64,000 nt of DNA from Labia minor (GCA_963082975.1 OY720350.1:52282734-52346733); one strand, 5' to 3'. Numbered from the stretch's first letter, positions 1-12,039 are shown. The notes: a model not told the origin generated them from the sequence alone. A program made the numbers and translations.

Positions 1-399
1 ATATAATAAATAAATTATATAAAATTGCGATCATTTAGGATTTTTATAAATAAAAATTTATTTATGTGGTTTTATTACTGGGGCAAATGAAAAAATTACA
101 TAATGAAAATGAGATGTCCTTAATACATTTTCTTCACAATATAGAATCAGATATAAAAGAATTTGGAAAAAATAAATATTACAATTAACTCAAGATATAT
201 CTATAATATGATAAGAATATGATTATATATATTTAACGCAAGGTGTTTAGTAACAACGTAAAGTTATAATATATATATATATATATGTATTTAAAATTTA
301 CAAATAATTTATATATTTGAAATTTCTTAATGGGAGGGACAATTTTTATGTGTGAGGTCCTGCATTCTCCTTTGATATTTTATTATCTTCCAGTCTTTC
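1..399. other. AT-rich stretch
   Basis: Low-complexity A+T sequence with a short AT run near 270. No gene, repeat copy or signal is recognised. Confidence 0.6.
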
Positions 400-830
400 G
401 TTGCGGCTTTTAAAAATGATCAGTTAAACCGCGTTGACAGTTGATTATTTACATCCAAAGAGGCTGCGGGAAAAACGGCCCGCTTTTTCGGCTTATATTA
501 TTTTTTTTCGATTTTCGTAATGTTTGTCGCAAATTGACGACCATTGATGGAGAGAGAGATGAAGAGCCAAAAAAACATGTGAATGAGAGAGAGTCTGTCT
601 CATGTGAGTATGTGTGTTATTTTAACAGAAGACAGAGAGGAAAAAGAAAAGAGAAGCCGAAACCCGCCCTCACTGTTGGATGGCCAAAGCCTGGTGCATT
701 TTTATGTGCAGACAGACAGCTCATCTGGCACACGTTTATTTAGCTAATGTATCTCCTCTTGGTTTTGCCGACGCAAGCACGAAAACGCGCTGAAAAATTG
801 ACAAGAAAATATCTTACCAAAAAAAAAACA
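400..830. other. GC-enriched island, candidate intronic regulatory block
   Basis: This block has clearly higher G+C and sequence complexity than its flanks and matches no other part of the window. It begins near a CGTTGACAG-containing segment and includes GA-rich text at 548-600. The 100-codon ORF starting at 441 shows no recognisable domain and no long-protein composition, so it is not called a gene. It could be an enhancer, an untranslated exon or a decayed unique insert; only its compositional contrast is seen. Confidence 0.3.
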
Positions 831-1068
831 ACAGTTCTGATAAAGTAAGGAGACTAGGACTAGAACAAGATCAAGCACTTCCTTCCGTCTTTTCTCACTA
901 TTTTCTATAATTAAATTTACAAATCTAGGTTATATTTTTCTGTCATTTAAAAAATTATTCTTTTTTTTATATCCATTCTAAATATAGATTATTATTTAAA
1001 AAAAAAAAAAATTAAAATTTTAAAATGATAATTTAAAATTTATTTATATTTAAATAGATTAATAGTTA

Positions 1069-1714
1069 TTTTTACTATCTAGCCAGAGATAGTATTGCGA
1101 TCACGAAAATTTTCGATGTTGAGATTTTGATGTTTTTATACGTTTTGAAGGTTCCTGAATCATTTTCACTAAGGTTGAGAAAAATGTCTCTCTCTCTCTC
1201 TCTCTCTGTGGGTGTGTGTGTGTGTATGTGTCATGTATGTGTATGTATGTAACCAAAATTACGCAAAAACATTTTGAGCTAGAATGATGAAATTTCCTTC
1301 ATGGGCATTATTCAAAATTCATAATTTTCTATCAACTTTTGAGAAATGAAGCTCAACCGGAAGAGGGTCATTACCTACAACGTTTTGATTTTTTTTTTCT
1401 TCTAAACTGACCGTAAAAATAAAGATATATGTTTGATAATTTTTCACATGATTAATAATTGTATAAAACTGCTATATATAGAATTTCAGCTTGATTGAAT
1501 CGCTGAAAGTACCAGAATTAATTTTTTAACACTTCAAATCTCACGCGCTATCACGTGACGTGATGCCATCAACAAAGAGCCAAACATGCGCTGGTTTAAT
1601 AAATATTATTTATTAATTTTAATTTATAAATTAATAAATTTAATTTGATTTAAATTAATATATGTTATTTAATCCAATTTAAATTTGCGAGATAGTCGAG
1701 TAGTGACACTCCAG
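1069..1714 (+). mobile_element. HINE-A copy 1 (Helentron-type non-autonomous element), near full length
   Basis: The copy starts in a T run followed by a hairpin (ACTATCT, 6-nt loop, AGATAGT). It has TC and TG microsatellites at 1187-1230, then the conserved core with GATGAAATTT. It ends with an internal copy of the inverted terminal repeat (GCGAGATAGT at 1687-1696) and a stem-loop ending in CACTCCAG at 1714. This asymmetric inverted-repeat layout, with a 3' hairpin and T-rich insertion sites, is known for Helentron-associated HINE elements such as Drosophila INE-1. There is no coding capacity; mobility would need Rep/helicase in trans. Confidence 0.75.
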
Positions 1715-2163
1715 ATTTTTTTGTTTTATTTCTATTTCAATTAATTGTAATTTATATTAAAATTTACTTGATGATAATCTTTTTATTAACCGTTTATTTT
1801 GAAATTAAAAATAATAATAATAATACATTTTATAAAAAAATAACTTAATAGATATCAGCATTTCTTAATTTTTAAGAAAATATGTGATGGCTGAACCTTA
1901 TCAATACTTGTTTTGTAAATTAAATGTGAAAATATTCAGATATTTTATTATTTTTTGGTTAGTAGTTTTTAACACTCCTTTAACACCGTTTCGCTATTAC
2001 ACGACTAGATATTTGTCAAAAACCCTTGAATAACACACATTACTCTATCACGATCGGAAATTTCATAAAGGCATTCATTTGAAAAAACCTTTTGAGGCCC
2101 CAAAATCAAAAATTTACAATTACAGATTTTTTTAAAGAGGAGAGAAAGCTCATAAAATGAAAA

Positions 2164-2198
<35 letters not shown>

Positions 2199-2662
2199 AG
2201 AAATCCAATGCTGAATTAAATTATTAAGTTAAATCAAATTTAAGGAACTCAAAATAGTTTTTTTGTGTTTAAATTTGTTTTATTCTCACATATAAAGTAG
2301 TTTTATATGTACAAACAAGTTAAAATATACAATAGTTTGAAAAAATTGTATTAAAAAGGTTTTTGCACTTACTCGGTATCTCATGTAACACGAATTCACA
2401 ACACGTCATTTTCTAGAAACCTATCAACTGAGTTTTACGAGGGTTAGGTGTATTTATAATATTAAATGTACAAATATACAATAAATTATTCGTTATTTCC
2501 TTTCATTCAAATATATTTACCTCAATTAAATTTTCTTTACATCAATTCTAGTCAGTGTTAATATACATTGTTAGTTATGTAATTCAAAGATGAATTTAGT
2601 CCAAAATTCAAAAATTGGAAAAACAATTAAATTAAAATTTACAAAAATAAAACATTTATACA
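1715..2662. other. AT-rich stretch with AT microsatellite
   Basis: Mostly A+T text. A 30-bp AT dinucleotide run lies at 2166-2195 and underlies a spurious ORF there. No gene is recognised. Confidence 0.55.
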
Positions 2663-2790
2663 GTCATATTGAAAAATATATTGGTGGGAAGACCGAATGG
2701 GAAACGTCCGCTTGGAAAACTAAGGTCGCTGTGGGTGGACAATAAGAAGGGGCGTCGGAGAGTTCGGAGTGGGTAAGGGGAATGGATGCT
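2663..2790 (+). pseudogene. Non-LTR retrotransposon C-terminal fragment (family E, copy 4)
   Basis: The plus frame reads KNILVGRPNGKRPLGKLRS then LWVDN. This matches the basic C-terminal tail found downstream of the reverse transcriptase in copies at 41430 and 44121. About 40 codons remain, cut off at both ends, with no GATA tail. It is a dead fragment. Confidence 0.7.
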
Positions 2791-3120
2791 TATGTCTATG
2801 CAATAATCATTTGTGTTAGAAAAACTAATATTAATTGTTATTTTGTAAATTATTTGAATTTGATTATAATCTCTTCTCACAGTTAACATTATAAATATTT
2901 TTTTATTTCATATTTTGTAAATTAAATTTTTTGTTAATTAAATTATAAATAATTTTAAATAGTAGTTTTTCAAATAATAATATAATATTATAGTCAAAAT
3001 AGAGTCAATAGTATTTATTTATTTTTCAAAAATAATAATATTCATAATTATATATATTTACATTTAATATTTTATTGATTTTCTAGGGATGTGCATTTCT
3101 TCGTTACAAAATATTTATGA

Positions 3121-3152
<32 letters not shown>

Positions 3153-3663
3153 GAAACTTGACTTAATTTTTAATTAATTCAATTTCATTTATTATTCAAA
3201 GAATTTCATTCATAACCCTTACACGTGGATTGTGATTTAAATAATTTAATATTTTTTTATTTTACATAATATATATGTATATTGATTGATACTTTACTGT
3301 TTTTTTAATTTACCTTCATAGTTAGTTATTTACAGAAATTATACATTAATTGTAAATTACTGATTATTACAAAGTAATATTAGAATAGAATCCGATCACT
3401 GTGATTCATTCATTATTCATTTGGAGCACTGAAGATGTGACGTCAAAAAATTAAACTGCATCATACTTATTTTATTACCGTTGTTACTCTGCGCAGCAAT
3501 AATTTAACAAATGTTAATACTATTTTCACAGTATAACCTAACTTGAACTAAAACTATATATATATATAGTTAAAGAATATTACTTTAGGAATATAAATAT
3601 TTTTAAATAATAATTCTTACTTTTTTCGATAATTAGAAAATTCAAAATCCTCTTCTAAGTCTA
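2791..3663. other. AT-rich stretch with poly(A) run
   Basis: A+T-rich sequence with a pure A26 run at 3127-3152. A TGACGTCA-like site lies near 3437. Nothing else is recognised. Confidence 0.55.
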
Positions 3664-4428
3664 TCTATATATATAAAAGGCAATGTCTGTGTGTGTGTGT
3701 GTGTGTCTGTCAAATACTCAAAAACTACCCGATTACGGTGAAACTTTCAGGGATTGTTGTGGGCATCCCAGGAAAGGTTTTAGTGTATTTAAATCCAAAA
3801 TTAATTTATCCAAAATTAATTTAATTAGTAATATTTTGGTAAAAGTCTGTAGTGTCACAAAACTATCGACAGATGGCGCTACATAAAAACTTAAACATTC
3901 ATATATTTTTAATTTAAATGTATATATGTGACGTCACAGTTACCGCCTTTTAGATATATATCTATTCTTAAAATAAAATTAAAAATATTTATATTATATT
4001 CATATATATGTAAAATAATAATTATATTATTTTAATATTCCTATAAGTTGGTATCACAATTTATTATTATTATGAATTATTTATAATTTATAAGTAATTA
4101 ATATTATTAATTGGTATTAATAAATAAATAATATTAATTATGTTAACTTAATATTTCTAACTTTGTATTACAATAATAATCTATATATATAACAAAGTTA
4201 GAAATATTAAGTTAATATAATTAATATTATTTATTTATTAATACCAATTAATAATATTTTCCAAGAAAACAAATATATATCCTATCTACTTATACTGATT
4301 GAAACAAAATGGATGAAAACCTTTTACATACAGACTTTCAACCAAATACTATGTATCACTCGGGGGTACAGGGGGCGGAGCCCCCGTCTAGGTGTGAAGA
4401 GCGCCTGGAAGGCGCTCGGAGCAGCTAG
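3664..4428 (+). mobile_element. Helitron-C copy 1, non-autonomous Helitron with variant 3' end
   Basis: The 5' end TCTATATATATAAAAGG followed by a TGTCTGTGTG tract matches the reverse complement of the ends at 36199 and 52938. The core (CCCGATTACGGTGAAAC, then GGGATTGTTGTGGGCATCCC) is shared with them. A 3' end fits Helitron rules: stem GAGCGCCT with loop GGA and AGGCGCTC at 4399-4417, then GGAGCAG and CTAG at 4425-4428, followed by T. This 3' end differs from the other two copies, so the unit may be chimeric. A TGACGTCA site lies near 3928. No Rep/helicase is encoded. Confidence 0.65.
4103..4255. repeat. Long AT-rich inverted repeat (64-bp arms)
   Basis: Arms 4103-4166 and 4192-4255 are essentially perfect reverse complements separated by a 25-bp spacer. 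The palindrome sits inside Helitron-C copy 1 and could extrude a cruciform or form an RNA hairpin if transcribed. Confidence 0.85.
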
Positions 4429-4669
4429 TAAATAATAATAGAGGAGTGTGTGACGATGCCTTACGTCGCTGCTGACGGTAATGAAAATAAAAAAATAATT
4501 GGTACGAAATCTCAAATGTCATATGAGGTTGAGATAATTTTTGCTTATTTTGGAACAAACTCTACTTTTTAAACTGATAGTGAATATCGAAACTAATATT
4601 TTTCAATTATTGTATTGTTGATGTGGTATTGAGTGATAATTTGTTGTTGTTATTCATTTCATTTTTAAA

Positions 4670-4701
4670 CTAATTATTATATCTTTTTGTTTCAGGTAAG
4701 C
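4670..4701 (+). promoter_or_regulatory. Recursive splice site 1 (zero-length exon)
   Basis: A CTAAT branch point (4670-4674) is followed by a pyrimidine-rich tract ending TTTTTGTTTCAG at 4695. This abuts the 5' splice site GTAAGC at 4696. The branch A is 22 nt from the AG. This is the ratchet-point architecture known from long Drosophila introns. It implies a plus-strand transcript whose intron is removed in steps. Confidence 0.65.
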
Positions 4702-5572
4702 ATCTTCATTTACATTGATTTTTATTATTAAATAAATATTTAATCAAGATGCTGAAATGGTAAGGTTCACCTAATAATTTATTATACGTTTTTCTTAAAT
4801 TGTTTTAAGGAAATTAGTCTATTTTAAAATTATCACTATGAATAATTTAAAAAAATTTCAACCCTCTTAAGTAGGTTTTTTTTACCTTTTAAGCACACTA
4901 ATATATAATTAAAAAAAGTGTGTAAATGTTCTTAAAAGGAATTTCGTTATCAACCATTCACCCTTAATTATCTAGTGACCCGCTTTTTTTTACCTTCAAT
5001 GACCTTAAATATGAACCATTTATATCACCATTAAACCTATATATTATCTTCTTCAAGGTGAAGTTATTTGATAATCTCAAATAAAATTTCATATGACTAA
5101 CTTTTACTACATTAATAAAAAAAAAACAAATTTAACTTATGTATATAATAATAAAAATATTGTGCAAATTGGTATATTACATTTTAGTTCTGTTAATTTC
5201 ATATTCTGATAAGATCATTAATACATTAAATATCCTATTTTATTAATAAAAATGTTTTTGAAGATTTTTAGTATAAGATAAAAATTTATCTGATAAAAAA
5301 AAATTAAAATATCAATTTTATAATGATATACAGTTTACAAATAAACATATCATCTATGTTATAAATTTAAATTTTCATAAACGTTATAAATACTACAATA
5401 AATAACGAACAATAAATGACTAACATATCACTATTAATAAACTAATAAAAATAAATATAAAATTTTAACAATAAAAAAATGAATTGGTGTTAGATCTTAA
5501 CGTTAGTTTTGCGTTGGATAATTAAGTATATAGTACCGGGACCCCAAGTCTCGGCTCGATAATTTAGTTAAA
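4702..5572. other. AT-rich stretch
   Basis: No gene or repeat is recognised. The last 60 bases (5530-5570) are somewhat more complex, with CGGGACCCC and TCTCGGCTCG, and could be the decayed 3' part of the HINE-B fragment that follows. Confidence 0.5.
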
Positions 5573-5608
5573 ATACCTCCCTTACTATCGTCGGTCGGTA
5601 AAAAAAAT
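5573..5608 (-). mobile_element. HINE-B terminal fragment
   Basis: On the minus strand this reads a T run, then ACCGACCGACGATAGTAAGG and GAGGTA. That is the exact 5' terminus of the full copies at 34941 and 47900. Nothing further of the element continues, so it is a solo end or a highly shortened derivative. Confidence 0.7.
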
Positions 5609-6394
5609 GATTCATTATTATTGGGTTTGGCTGGTATTATTAATTACCTGATTCGCCGAGTCGCCATTCAAATAATAACATACAAACAGAAAAGTAGGCC
5701 TGTTGATATAAAATATATACCTGGGACACCGAGCTATCTTTGAATGAAAACATTATGAATAATTAAATAGTAAATAAATTCTGTTTCTATACATCAAAAC
5801 TTTCCTTTTCAATCACTCTATCTATTAAAAAAAAACATCAAAATCCATTGCGTAGTTTTAAAGATTGAAGCTTTTATAGGAACAGAGAAATTGACTTTGT
5901 TTTATACTATGTAATGATTATGAAAAAAATTTTTAAACAAATGTATTTAATTAAATTAATAACTTTAAAAAATATTAAATGATATTTAGCTTAATTATAA
6001 AAATTAAAATAAAAAGAAATTACTTAAAAAAATTACAACTATAACAATAATATTAAAAAATATATAAACTTACCTGAAAATAATTAGATATTTATTTGAT
6101 AAAATTAAATTTTTAAGTAAATAAATAAATTAAATAAATATAAAAAAATAATTAAATCAAAATTCAAAACTAATCAAGTAAAAAAGGCAATTGAAATGTT
6201 ATTAAATTATCTAAAAAAACAATTCTTATTATAAAAATGCAAATAAAATGATCAAAAAATAAATTTAAATTAAATAAATAAAACGTTTTAAATAGAAATT
6301 CAAATTAATTGATATTATGAAAAAAACATTAAAAATATTGAAATAAAAAATTAATAGTTCGATTTAATAAATTAAAATATTATAAACATTTTAG
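5609..6394. other. AT-rich stretch
   Basis: Very A+T-rich, lacking recognisable genes or repeats. Confidence 0.55.
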
Positions 6395-6650
6395 TGGGAA
6401 TTTCTCAGGAGGGTAGGGAGGTCAGATATGCGACAACTTTTATTCCAAATGTTCTCTCCTACGTCATGAAGAGCTGGATGACGTTTAAATTAAGGAAAAA
6501 CTAATGAAGATGATTTTTCCCAGATTAATAAAACTCGATTTTTCTTTATAAATACTACCTATGGTGTGAATTTCAAAAAAATCTATCGAGCGGTTTCTGA
6601 GAATCCATTTACAAATATATATACATACATACATAGCTGGTATAATAAAA
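6395..6650 (-). mobile_element. HINE-B-related rolling-circle element fragment (R)
   Basis: On the minus strand, a GTAT-type microsatellite is followed by the core box (AAACCGCTCGATAGATTTTT, then TGAAATTC). Next comes a block (AAAAATCATCTT...AGTTTTT...CTTAATTTAAA) and the pair ACGTCATCCAGC / TTCATGACGT. Both blocks occur in the same order in HINE-B at 48290-48350. The far end (CTGACCTCCCTACCCTCC) is unlike HINE-B. It is therefore a related family with other termini; exact boundaries are uncertain. Confidence 0.55.
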
Positions 6651-7379
6651 TTAGATATACAATTAATAGAAAATATACTTATATAATATTTATAATTATA
6701 TTTTAAATTCATATTTAATTTAATATGTAATTTTCAAAGAAAATTTTAATATCAGAAGAGTGTACATTTGCAGTATAGTTAAATCTAATTGGAAAGTTTT
6801 TGTCACTGCAAAGATAAATAAATACATACTCTAATGAAATTTTGATAAATGTAAATATATATGATTAATTTATGCAAATAAATAAATATTAACTATTAAA
6901 AAATTAGATAAATAAAATTAATATCAAACCTGAAGCATATTGATAAAATGCTAAACTACTGAATTTGAGAATTCAAACCTCATCACGTTCTTATGAATCA
7001 AAATAGCTAAGTGTGTAATCTTCACTTTAATTAATAGTGAATATAAAGATAGATATCAATATATTTAATTATTTACTATATCAGTGAAGTAATTGAAAAG
7101 TTTTAATTAATATTAATATTAATATTTATCTTTATTAACTAAATTTAATTTGATTTTTATTATTCCGTAGAATTTAAATGAATCAATAATTCTATTTAAT
7201 AATAGATAAATAAAAACAAAAAATGATTTATTGAGACATTCTTCAAAACTAAAAAAAAAAAAAAATAATTGAATTATAGATTCACTGAAAAGATGGATTA
7301 TATAAATACTCTTTTTTCTTCTTATAAATAGTTTGTGGTATATTTAGAAATGACAAGCAAAGAAACAATCCCTTAATTA
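6651..7379. other. AT-rich stretch
   Basis: No gene or repeat copy is seen; it contains several short A and T runs. Confidence 0.55.
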
Positions 7380-7860
7380 ATTAATTGGTACCCGAACGAG
7401 CTTTCCGGTTGAAAACTGTCTTTGACTCAACTCGAATAATTTATGGTGCACAGGTCGCCGTGAATTTTTGTTCAAAACTCGCCGACATTTTAAAAAAATC
7501 ATCTAATCTATAGTGCTAACATAAATACAACCCTCTGGAGGTGGAGTAGGGCGGATTTCCTAAAGGTCTCGACCCGTGGTGTTAACCCTTGAGCTTGTTT
7601 TTTTTTTTTGCCCTCTTTTTTACTTTTTTTTTATGGAAGGGCACCTGCATACTCACATGTGGACCAGATGATCATCTTCATTTCAAGAATGTTTTTCCTG
7701 TGTGTGGGTGTGACTTTTTTACGTGGCATAAGGTCAAAAAAGTTAAAAAAAGTCATGAAATATTGGCGACCCTGTAAATCTGAAAGGAAGGGTGTATGCC
7801 CCAAGGGGTTGATAGACATCCTGGCTTGTTAACCCAAACACACCAGCTGATTGGCAACAC
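7380..7860. other. GC-enriched island, candidate regulatory block
   Basis: Complex sequence unlike the surrounding AT-rich DNA and not repeated here. Overlapping short ORFs occur on both strands (7589-7832), none with a recognisable motif. The overlap in three frames argues against any one being real. Confidence 0.3.
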
Positions 7861-8150
7861 ACGACTCACTTAAAGCTTAATTAATAGAGAATAGAATCCC
7901 ATCAACTGATACACTTCCGAACATTATATGTATCTTTACTTAACTTTTTTTTTACTATCACTCTCTAACATCATATTTTTTACTGTCGTACAGAGAAACT
8001 TTACAAAACTCCCAACTACTTAATTGGAACATAATATGCAATTTGTAATATTTTAACCTATAATCAAAAAATAAAATTAAAATTTAAAAGAATTGATTGA
8101 AAATAATAATTGTTAGTTCATGAATGAATATATGAATGAATAGGTAGATG

Positions 8151-8901
8151 CAGTGGCATACCTAGGGGGGCGGTCCACACCGGGCGGCACTTATCTTGGG
8201 GCGGCATTTTTTATATTTAGTTATAGTTGTAAAAAGCAACTTATTCATTGCATATTTATTTTTTTTCTTTCTTGAATAATAAATGATTATTATGATTATT
8301 ATAAGTTTACTATTTGATTTATATAAATTATGATTAATTATATGATTTCGAATATTATTCCTCGGTGTATATAAATGCATTTTAGTGTAAATTTTGAATT
8401 CTAATTCCAAGAACACAGGATAATAATTTTATTTTATTGTATTCATTAAAATTCGTTGAATTCGTAAACCCATCTTTACGATTTTGTTCAGCAATTTTTC
8501 CTAACTAAAATTTGTTGATATCAGTTTATAAATGTCATTTCTTTTGAAAAGTTTATATGATTACTTTAAAGTGATATACCAATATTTTTTTAAATCATCG
8601 ATTTTTCTTTTGAAAAGCAGGGCCGGCGGAAAAAATATAAATATCAATTTTGAGAGCATTATACACGATTTTTCTAGTATGAAAGCTAGAAGAGTAAATA
8701 TTATATAAATATGTTTACGAGTGCATACAAATATGAGTAAAAAAATTTACTCTGTGTATTAATTAATATTGATTAAATAACTTAATAATTTATTTATGTG
8801 CATTAATTTATAAAAACCACTTTTTGATTGAATTATAATAAAAAGGGCGGCAAACTGGAGATCGCCCCGGGCGGCAAAAGTTCTAGGTACGCACGCCACT
8901 G
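8151..8901. mobile_element. hAT-type non-autonomous element, 751 bp, with perfect target duplication
   Basis: Ends are CAGTGGCATACCTAG at 8151 and CTAGGTACGCACGCCACTG ending at 8901, forming imperfect terminal inverted repeats. The 8-bp direct repeat GGTAGATG flanks it at 8143-8150 and 8902-8909, the hallmark of hAT transposition. GGGCGG-rich subterminal segments lie inside both ends. The interior is A+T-rich without a transposase. A GGGCCGGCGG motif near 8622 could mark an older nested insertion. Confidence 0.9.
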
Positions 8902-8945
8902 GGTAGATGTATTTTTGGCTCAAGGTTTTTTAAAAAATAAATAAT

Positions 8946-9216
8946 ATATTGGGTAGTCCGTAAAGTCACATTTCGTTTTTTCGTGAAAATGAAATATCAT
9001 TTTGAAATAACGAATAATTATTTTATTAAATTATATATTGGCCATTTTGGTCTAACACCTGTCGCCATTTTTCAGGTAGTAGCATGATACCACGCTCATA
9101 AAAATTTTTGGTCCTTGCTGGCAAAAAACTGATCCAGGTGATTTTTGACATCTTCATTTGAAATAAAGCTTTTTTCGTCTAAAAATTTTACAATGGTGGT
9201 GGTGACATTCTGAACC
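8946..9216 (-). pseudogene. mariner relic: transposase C-terminus, 3' UTR and inverted repeat
   Basis: On the minus strand the translation reads SNEDVKNHLDQFFASKDQKF, then after a one-base T insertion ERGIMLLPEKWRQVLDQNGQ and YII-stop. This is a characteristic mariner transposase C-terminus. A short untranslated tail follows and ends ACGGACTACCCAATA at 8946, a plausible terminal inverted repeat next to TA. The catalytic D,D34D region is absent and the reading frame is broken. It is a dead 3' fragment. Confidence 0.85.
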
Positions 9217-9998
9217 TAAGAAATAACGAATTACGAGAAATAAATAAATTCATTCAAGCAGAAATTTCAAATACAATTGTATTTAACTTGTAAATTACTT
9301 TTAACTTGAATACAAACACAAAATTATTTATTTTTATTAAAAAAATATTAAATTTAAATAAAAACATCAATTTCCTTATTTATTTATTGATAGATTTATT
9401 TCGATATTAGCTAGGTTTTTATTATATTTTCATGTAATTTTTAATTTTTTGTTTTGTAAGGAAAACTTCACTCGTTCAATTAGTCCAAAAATCCTCCTAT
9501 GACACTTGGTCACTGAGACTAAGACCCAGAATCCAACAATTCCCTTCTCGAAATCGTTTGTAAATGCCGCCAACATAGCCACCGAAACGTAATATAATAT
9601 ATATAGTCAGATTTGAAAACAATTTAAACGAGAGCTTTAATTTAGAGCAAAAAGAACGAATATAATGAAAAGGAATTTTTATACTCAAAAACACATATTC
9701 CTTCTAAAAAATAACAACTTTATAAATGATCAAAGGCAAAATCGTAAAAAATCAGTGACATTTTAATATTTTTACTTCTATTTTAGTTTAATCATTTATA
9801 TATATTATTATCTTTCAAATAATTGATTATAAATATATAAAAAGTGAATTTATTTATTTAATATTCTATTTTCACTTTTATTAATAATATATTATTGAAT
9901 ACATTCACAATATTATTTCTATAATCAAATTTTGTCCCCTTACATAGCGAAATCATATTTTATATCTTGAGCTATTTCTCTATTCTTATGAGCGTACT
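9217..9998. other. AT-rich stretch
   Basis: No gene is recognised. The segment near 9480-9600 is slightly more complex, with no domain in its minus-strand ORF. Confidence 0.5.
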
Positions 9999-10010
9999 TT
10001 TTACTATCTC

Positions 10011-10100
10011 GCCAGGCAGTACCTCGATGACCAATATAGAAAAAATATCTTTGGTTTGTAAACCATTCTAAAATTAATTCTTCTTTCTTAAAAGTCTATA
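10011..10100 (+). repeat. Short dispersed repeat O, copy 1
   Basis: Text from AATATAG through TTTGGTTTGTAAACC, CATTCTAAAATTAATTCTTC and TTAAAAGTCTATATTTTT is repeated, inverted, at 27835-27925. It abuts HINE-A copy 2. A HINE-A-like tip (TTTTTACTATCTCGCCAG) lies just upstream near 9999-10016, so the unit may be a HINE relative. Confidence 0.6.
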
Positions 10101-10662
10101 TTTTTACTATCTCGCCAGAGATAATATTGAGATCATGAAAATTTTCGATGTCGAGCTTTTGTTGTTTTTATACTTTTTGAGTTACTTTCACTAAGGTTGA
10201 GAAAATGTCTGTGAGTATGTGTGTATGTAGACAAGATTACGCAAAACCTGTTTGAACTAGAATAATGAAATTTGGTACACGGGCATTATTCAAAATTCAT
10301 AATTTTCTATCAACTTTTGAGAAATGTTGCTCATCCTACCACGTTTTGTTTTTTTTTCCTCTAAACTGACCATAAAAATAAAGATATATGTTTAATAGTT
10401 TTTCACATGATTAACAATTGTATAAAACTGCTTTATATAGAATTTCAGCTTGATTGAATCGCTGAAGGTACCGAAATTAATTTTTTAACACTGCAAATCA
10501 CGCGCCAGCACGTGACATGCTGCCATCAACAAAGAGCCAAACGCGCTGTTTTAATAAATATTATTTATTAATTTTAATTTATAATTTATAATTAATTAAA
10601 TTTAATTTAAATATATTAATTCATTTCAAATTTGCGAGATAGTCGAGTGGAGACACTCCACA
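10101..10662 (+). mobile_element. HINE-A copy 2, near full length
   Basis: It starts TTTTTACTATCTCGCCAG with the terminal hairpin. A short GTGTGT/GTATGTAG microsatellite precedes the core box near 10240-10275. The internal inverted repeat is GCGAGATAGT, and the 3' stem-loop GAGTG-GAGA-CACTC ends about 10659, followed by a T run. Small deletions remove the CGGAAGAGGG segment kept in other copies. Confidence 0.75.
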
Positions 10663-12039
10663 TTTTTTTTCAATTACTACACTTTTTTAGACAATATTAA
10701 AAAATAATTTGATTTTATTCATAAAACTCTATAATTTGAAATATAATAAAAATAATTTCACTAAAATAATGAAGAATTAAATTTAAGTATATTTTATTAA
10801 TAAAATTATCTCTCTCTTAACAATTTAATATAAATAAGATTTAAATTGTTAAATTTAAACTGATTAATTACTTTCCTTGATTTATCTCTTATATTTTTGA
10901 AAGTAAGGCTTCATTTTTTTAGATGATATTTTTATTTGTTTCTCTACGCTATGAACCAAATCAGAAATCTTCTTATTAATAATATACGGTCTACTTAATT
11001 TCACTTGTTCAAATAAATTTACAAAAACCCTTCATATCAAATTTATAGTACTTTCAATCCATATTTATCCTTATCTTCCTTGTGCCTTTTTAACAACTGA
11101 ATGAAATTTTTATAATAAAGAACTAAAATTCAGGAAAAAAAACAAAAATATTTGCAATTGCATATTTAAAAATAAAAATCGCCCATATTATAATAATTTG
11201 TTTACCTACTAATAATCGTTTCTAATTATAAAATATAATAGATTCAATTTGATATCTTTATGGATACATGTCATAATAACTAAACTTGATGCGTTTAATT
11301 TCTCAATCATTAAAATGATTAATTATATAATAATATAATCAAGTTAATAATTTTTTTCTAATGATTATTATAAAAATCAATGGTATAAAATTATAGGTGT
11401 AAAAAGAACTACGCACCAGAATCTTTACCGATATTTCACAATTTCAAATTAAAAAAAATAACCATTGTCTTTATTACTTACTTAACTAACAAGTGAAAAT
11501 TATAATAAGTCAAATATTTATCAAAGAAAAAGGAAATGGAATTGATATATTATTTAATTTTCTAGATAAGTCAAGAAAATATACTCTTTTAAATGTCTTT
11601 ATTATTATTCTTTTCTAGCATTTAAATTAAAGAAAAAAATAAGTATAAATAATTTGTTAATTTTATAATTTTATCAAAATTATTTGGGATTTTTTGAACT
11701 AGAAGAAAAGGGAAACAAAACCTTCCCGTCCTATCGTCGGTCGGTAAAAAATTTAATATTTGTGACAGACCTAATACAAATACAGAGCAAACTGAAAAAA
11801 GTTTTTATTTTTTAAATTTATTGGTTATTATTCTAGTTACTGATAAGTATAGTATTTTTATAACTGTTAGGATAAAAATTAAGGACCAAATTACTTCCTA
11901 TATTAATATATTAATATTAATATTATATTATATTAATATTTACTCAAACATTTTTTTTAATAAATTGTTATTAAATTTGAAAATGAAATTTTATTAATTT
12001 AAAACAAAGCTGATAATTAATTTGTATATAATACCGGAT
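10663..12039. other. AT-rich stretch
   Basis: No gene is recognised. A solo HINE-B end lies at 11721-11750 and is listed separately. Confidence 0.5.
11721..11750 (-). mobile_element. HINE-B terminal fragment
   Basis: The minus strand reads TTTTTACCGACCGACGATAG followed by GACGGGAAGG, a HINE-B 5' terminus with no attached body. Confidence 0.6.

Noticed and set aside
6060-6080. Minus-strand CAG|GTAAGT, a perfect consensus that looks like another recursive splice site
   Set aside because: The CTAAT branch point is only about 10 nt from the AG and the pyrimidine tract is short. It is also on the opposite strand to the other three sites.
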